From NCBI GenBank assembly GCA_027482795.1, contig JAIXVS010000212.1, forward strand, positions 1 to 6,195: a stretch of DNA of 6,195 bases, written 5' to 3'. The number at the start of each line of letters is the position of its first letter. Position 1 is the stretch's first letter. The position numbers and the translations under genes are program-made. Below are positions 4,565-6,195 of the stretch, piece after piece. This stretch comes from Rhodobacter sp. (GTDB lineage Bacteria > Pseudomonadota > Alphaproteobacteria > Rhodobacterales > Rhodobacteraceae). A model generated the notes under the pieces. That model was not told the DNA's origin, searched no databases, and saw only the letters and a list, made by a program, of their open reading frames with translations.

Positions 4565-5125
4565 GTGTCCGAACCAGTTTCAATGTCCCTCTCCATCGCT
4601 TCGCGCTATGCGCAAGCCGTGTTCGAGATTGCGAAAGAGGAAAAGGCACTAGCCCAGCTAGAGTCTGATACCGAAAGCTTGGCCGCAGCCTTGGCCGCCA
4701 GCCCAGAATTTGCCGCGATGATTGCATCCCCCGTTGTCAGCCGCGCCGAGCAGGGCGCAGCGATGGGCGCGATTGCTGCGAAAATGGGTCTTGCCCCGAT
4801 GATGGCGCATACGCTGGCGCTGATGTCACAAAACCGCCGCCTGTTCGTGGTACCCCAACTTGTGGCCGCGCTGCGTGCGCGCATTGCCGCGGAAAAGGGC
4901 GAAGTGACGGCGGATGTTACATCGGCTGTGGCGCTGACGGCGACGCAAGCGCAGGCGCTTGCCGCCTCGCTAAAGGCAAAGGTTGGCAAAGACGTCAAAT
5001 TGAACACCACCGTGGATGAAAGCCTCATCGGCGGTTTGATCGTTAAGCTGGGTTCGAGCATGATCGACACGTCGGTCAAGGCGCGGCTTGCAGCACTTCA
5101 AAATGCAATGAAAGAGGTTGGGTGA
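4565..5125 (+). CDS. atpH: F1F0 ATP synthase delta subunit (F1 sector)
   Basis: The delta subunit sits on top of the F1 alpha/beta hexamer and ties it to the peripheral stalk, so that proton flow through F0 drives ATP synthesis at the cytoplasmic membrane. At 186 residues it is full length. Residues 11 to about 110 form the alpha-helical N domain (IASRYAQAVFEIA at the start, then LALMSQNRRLFVVPQLVAAL at 84-103). The C-terminal family signature is at 145-175 (KLNTTVDESLIGGLIVKLGS, then the MIDTSVKARL stretch). The GTG start gives MSEPVS, close to the MSEPAS start I recall in related Rhodobacterales. The stop TGA overlaps the atpA start in TGATG, so the two are translationally coupled. It is the first gene of the F1 operon, and no F0 gene precedes it. 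Confidence 0.97.
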   Translation: MSEPVSMSLSIASRYAQAVFEIAKEEKALAQLESDTESLAAALAASPEFAAMIASPVVSRAEQGAAMGAIAAKMGLAPMMAHTLALMSQNRRLFVVPQLVAALRARIAAEKGEVTADVTSAVALTATQAQALAASLKAKVGKDVKLNTTVDESLIGGLIVKLGSSMIDTSVKARLAALQNAMKEVG

Positions 5126-6195
5126 TGGCAATTCAGGCAGCGGAAATTTCTGCGATCCTCAAGGACCAGATCAAGAATTTTGGCAAAGGTGCTGACGTGG
5201 CGGAAGTGGGCCGCGTTTTGTCGGTGGGCGACGGGATTGCCCGCGTGCACGGGCTGGACAATGTTCAGGCGGGCGAAATGGTTGAATTCCCTGGCGGAAT
5301 TCGCGGCATGGCGCTGAACCTAGAAGTTGACAACGTCGGCGTGGTTATCTTCGGGTCTGACCAAGACATCAAAGAAGGCGACACCGTTAAGCGCACCAAG
5401 TCCATCGTGGACGTGCCTGTGGGTAATGGCCTGCTGGGCCGCGTTGTGGACGGTTTGGGCAACCCGATTGACGGCAAAGGCCCGATTGTGGCGGACAAGC
5501 GTTCGGTGGCCGATGTGAAGGCCCCCGGCATTATCCCGCGCAAATCGGTTCACGAGCCTATGGCCACGGGCCTAAAGGCTGTGGACGCGATGATCCCCGT
5601 TGGGCGCGGTCAGCGCGAATTGATCATTGGTGACCGCCAAACAGGCAAAACCGCCGTGGCGCTGGACACCATTTTGAACCAAAAGTCGTATAACGAAGCG
5701 GCTGGTGATGACGAATACAAAAAGCTGTATTGCGTTTACGTTGCTATCGGGCAAAAGCGTTCGACCGTGGCGCAATTGGTGAAAAAGCTGGAAGAAACGG
5801 GCGCGATTGCCTACACCATCGTTGTGGCCGCTACCGCATCCGACCCAGCGCCAATGCAGTTCTTGGCCCCCTATGCCGCGACATCCATGGCGGAATTCTT
5901 CCGCGACAATGGCCGCCATGCGCTGATTATCTATGATGACTTGTCCAAGCAGGCCGTGGCGTATCGCCAAATGTCGCTGCTGCTGCGCCGCCCACCGGGC
6001 CGCGAAGCCTACCCTGGCGACGTGTTCTATCTGCACAGCCGTTTGCTGGAACGCTCGTCCAAGCTGAACGAAGATTTCGGTGCAGGATCGCTGACCGCGC
6101 TGCCGATTATTGAGACCCAAGGCGGCGACGTTTCGGCCTTTATTCCAACCAACGTGATTTCGATCACCGATGGTCAGATTTTCTTGGAAACCGAA
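5125..6195 (+). CDS. atpA: F1F0 ATP synthase alpha subunit (5' part, truncated by window edge)
   Basis: Alpha is the non-catalytic nucleotide-binding subunit of the F1 hexamer. The window contains 357 of about 510 residues. The beta-barrel domain covers about 1-95 (VGDGIARVHGL at 34-44, GEMVEFPGG at 50-58). Walker A GDRQTGKT is at 169-176, LIIYDDLSKQAVAYRQ, including the Walker B strand, at 267-282, and PPGREAYPGDVFYLHSRLLE at 290-309. SLTALPIIETQGGDVSAF follows at 322-339 and SITDGQIFLE at 346-355. The arginine finger and C-terminal helical domain lie beyond the window. The short segment NEDFGAGSLTAL lacks the extra residues found in E. coli between VNAEY and GSLTAL, as is usual in alphaproteobacteria. 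The ATG overlaps the atpH stop by one base, and AAAGAGG (5111-5117) inside atpH is its ribosome site. atpG, atpD and atpC are expected downstream. Confidence 0.99.
   Translation, partial: MAIQAAEISAILKDQIKNFGKGADVAEVGRVLSVGDGIARVHGLDNVQAGEMVEFPGGIRGMALNLEVDNVGVVIFGSDQDIKEGDTVKRTKSIVDVPVGNGLLGRVVDGLGNPIDGKGPIVADKRSVADVKAPGIIPRKSVHEPMATGLKAVDAMIPVGRGQRELIIGDRQTGKTAVALDTILNQKSYNEAAGDDEYKKLYCVYVAIGQKRSTVAQLVKKLEETGAIAYTIVVAATASDPAPMQFLAPYAATSMAEFFRDNGRHALIIYDDLSKQAVAYRQMSLLLRRPPGREAYPGDVFYLHSRLLERSSKLNEDFGAGSLTALPIIETQGGDVSAFIPTNVISITDGQIFLETE

Noticed and set aside
4363..4668. 101-codon plus-strand frame entering atpH
   Set aside because: It overlaps the start of atpH in another frame, and its composition is not protein-like.

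Overview
The window looks like the chromosome of an alphaproteobacterium of the Rhodobacterales (Rhodobacter/Roseobacter-type). I infer this from the AtpA, AtpH and ClpA protein sequences, which read like members of that group, from the GC-rich codon use, and from an ATP synthase F1 operon that begins with atpH with no F0 gene in front of it. In Rhodobacter relatives the F1 genes (atpHAGDC) and F0 genes are known to lie at separate loci.

Layout. Positions 1-869 (minus) hold the N-terminal 289 codons of clpA, cut by the window edge. Positions 1034-1822 (minus) hold gloB (glyoxalase II), upstream of clpA on the same strand with a 164-bp AT-richer gap between them. Positions 1939-2739 (plus) hold a degenerate SAM-dependent methyltransferase, divergent from gloB. 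Positions 2766-4178 (minus) hold a very acidic RTX-like, probably calcium-binding, repeat protein that converges on the methyltransferase. Positions 4179-4564 are a long non-coding divergent region. Positions 4565-5125 and 5125-6195 (plus) hold atpH and the first 357 codons of atpA, coupled by a TGATG overlap.

The genes do not form one pathway. atpH/atpA build the F1 part of ATP synthase. gloB completes glutathione-dependent methylglyoxal detoxification. ClpA is the unfoldase of the ClpAP protease. The methyltransferase and the RTX-like protein have no assigned role.

The less ordinary parts are non-coding or repetitive. The atp leader carries five inverted repeats in under 200 bp. The methyltransferase and RTX genes end in two adjacent hairpins, each with a stop codon in its loop. 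The RTX-like protein starts with a 17-residue period instead of the canonical 9 and has an uncharged hydrophobic N-terminus. The clpA leader has three TATTTTG copies and a heat-shock-like -35 element. I found no tRNA, rRNA, insertion sequence, phage gene or CRISPR array, and no convincing sign of an unknown multi-gene system.
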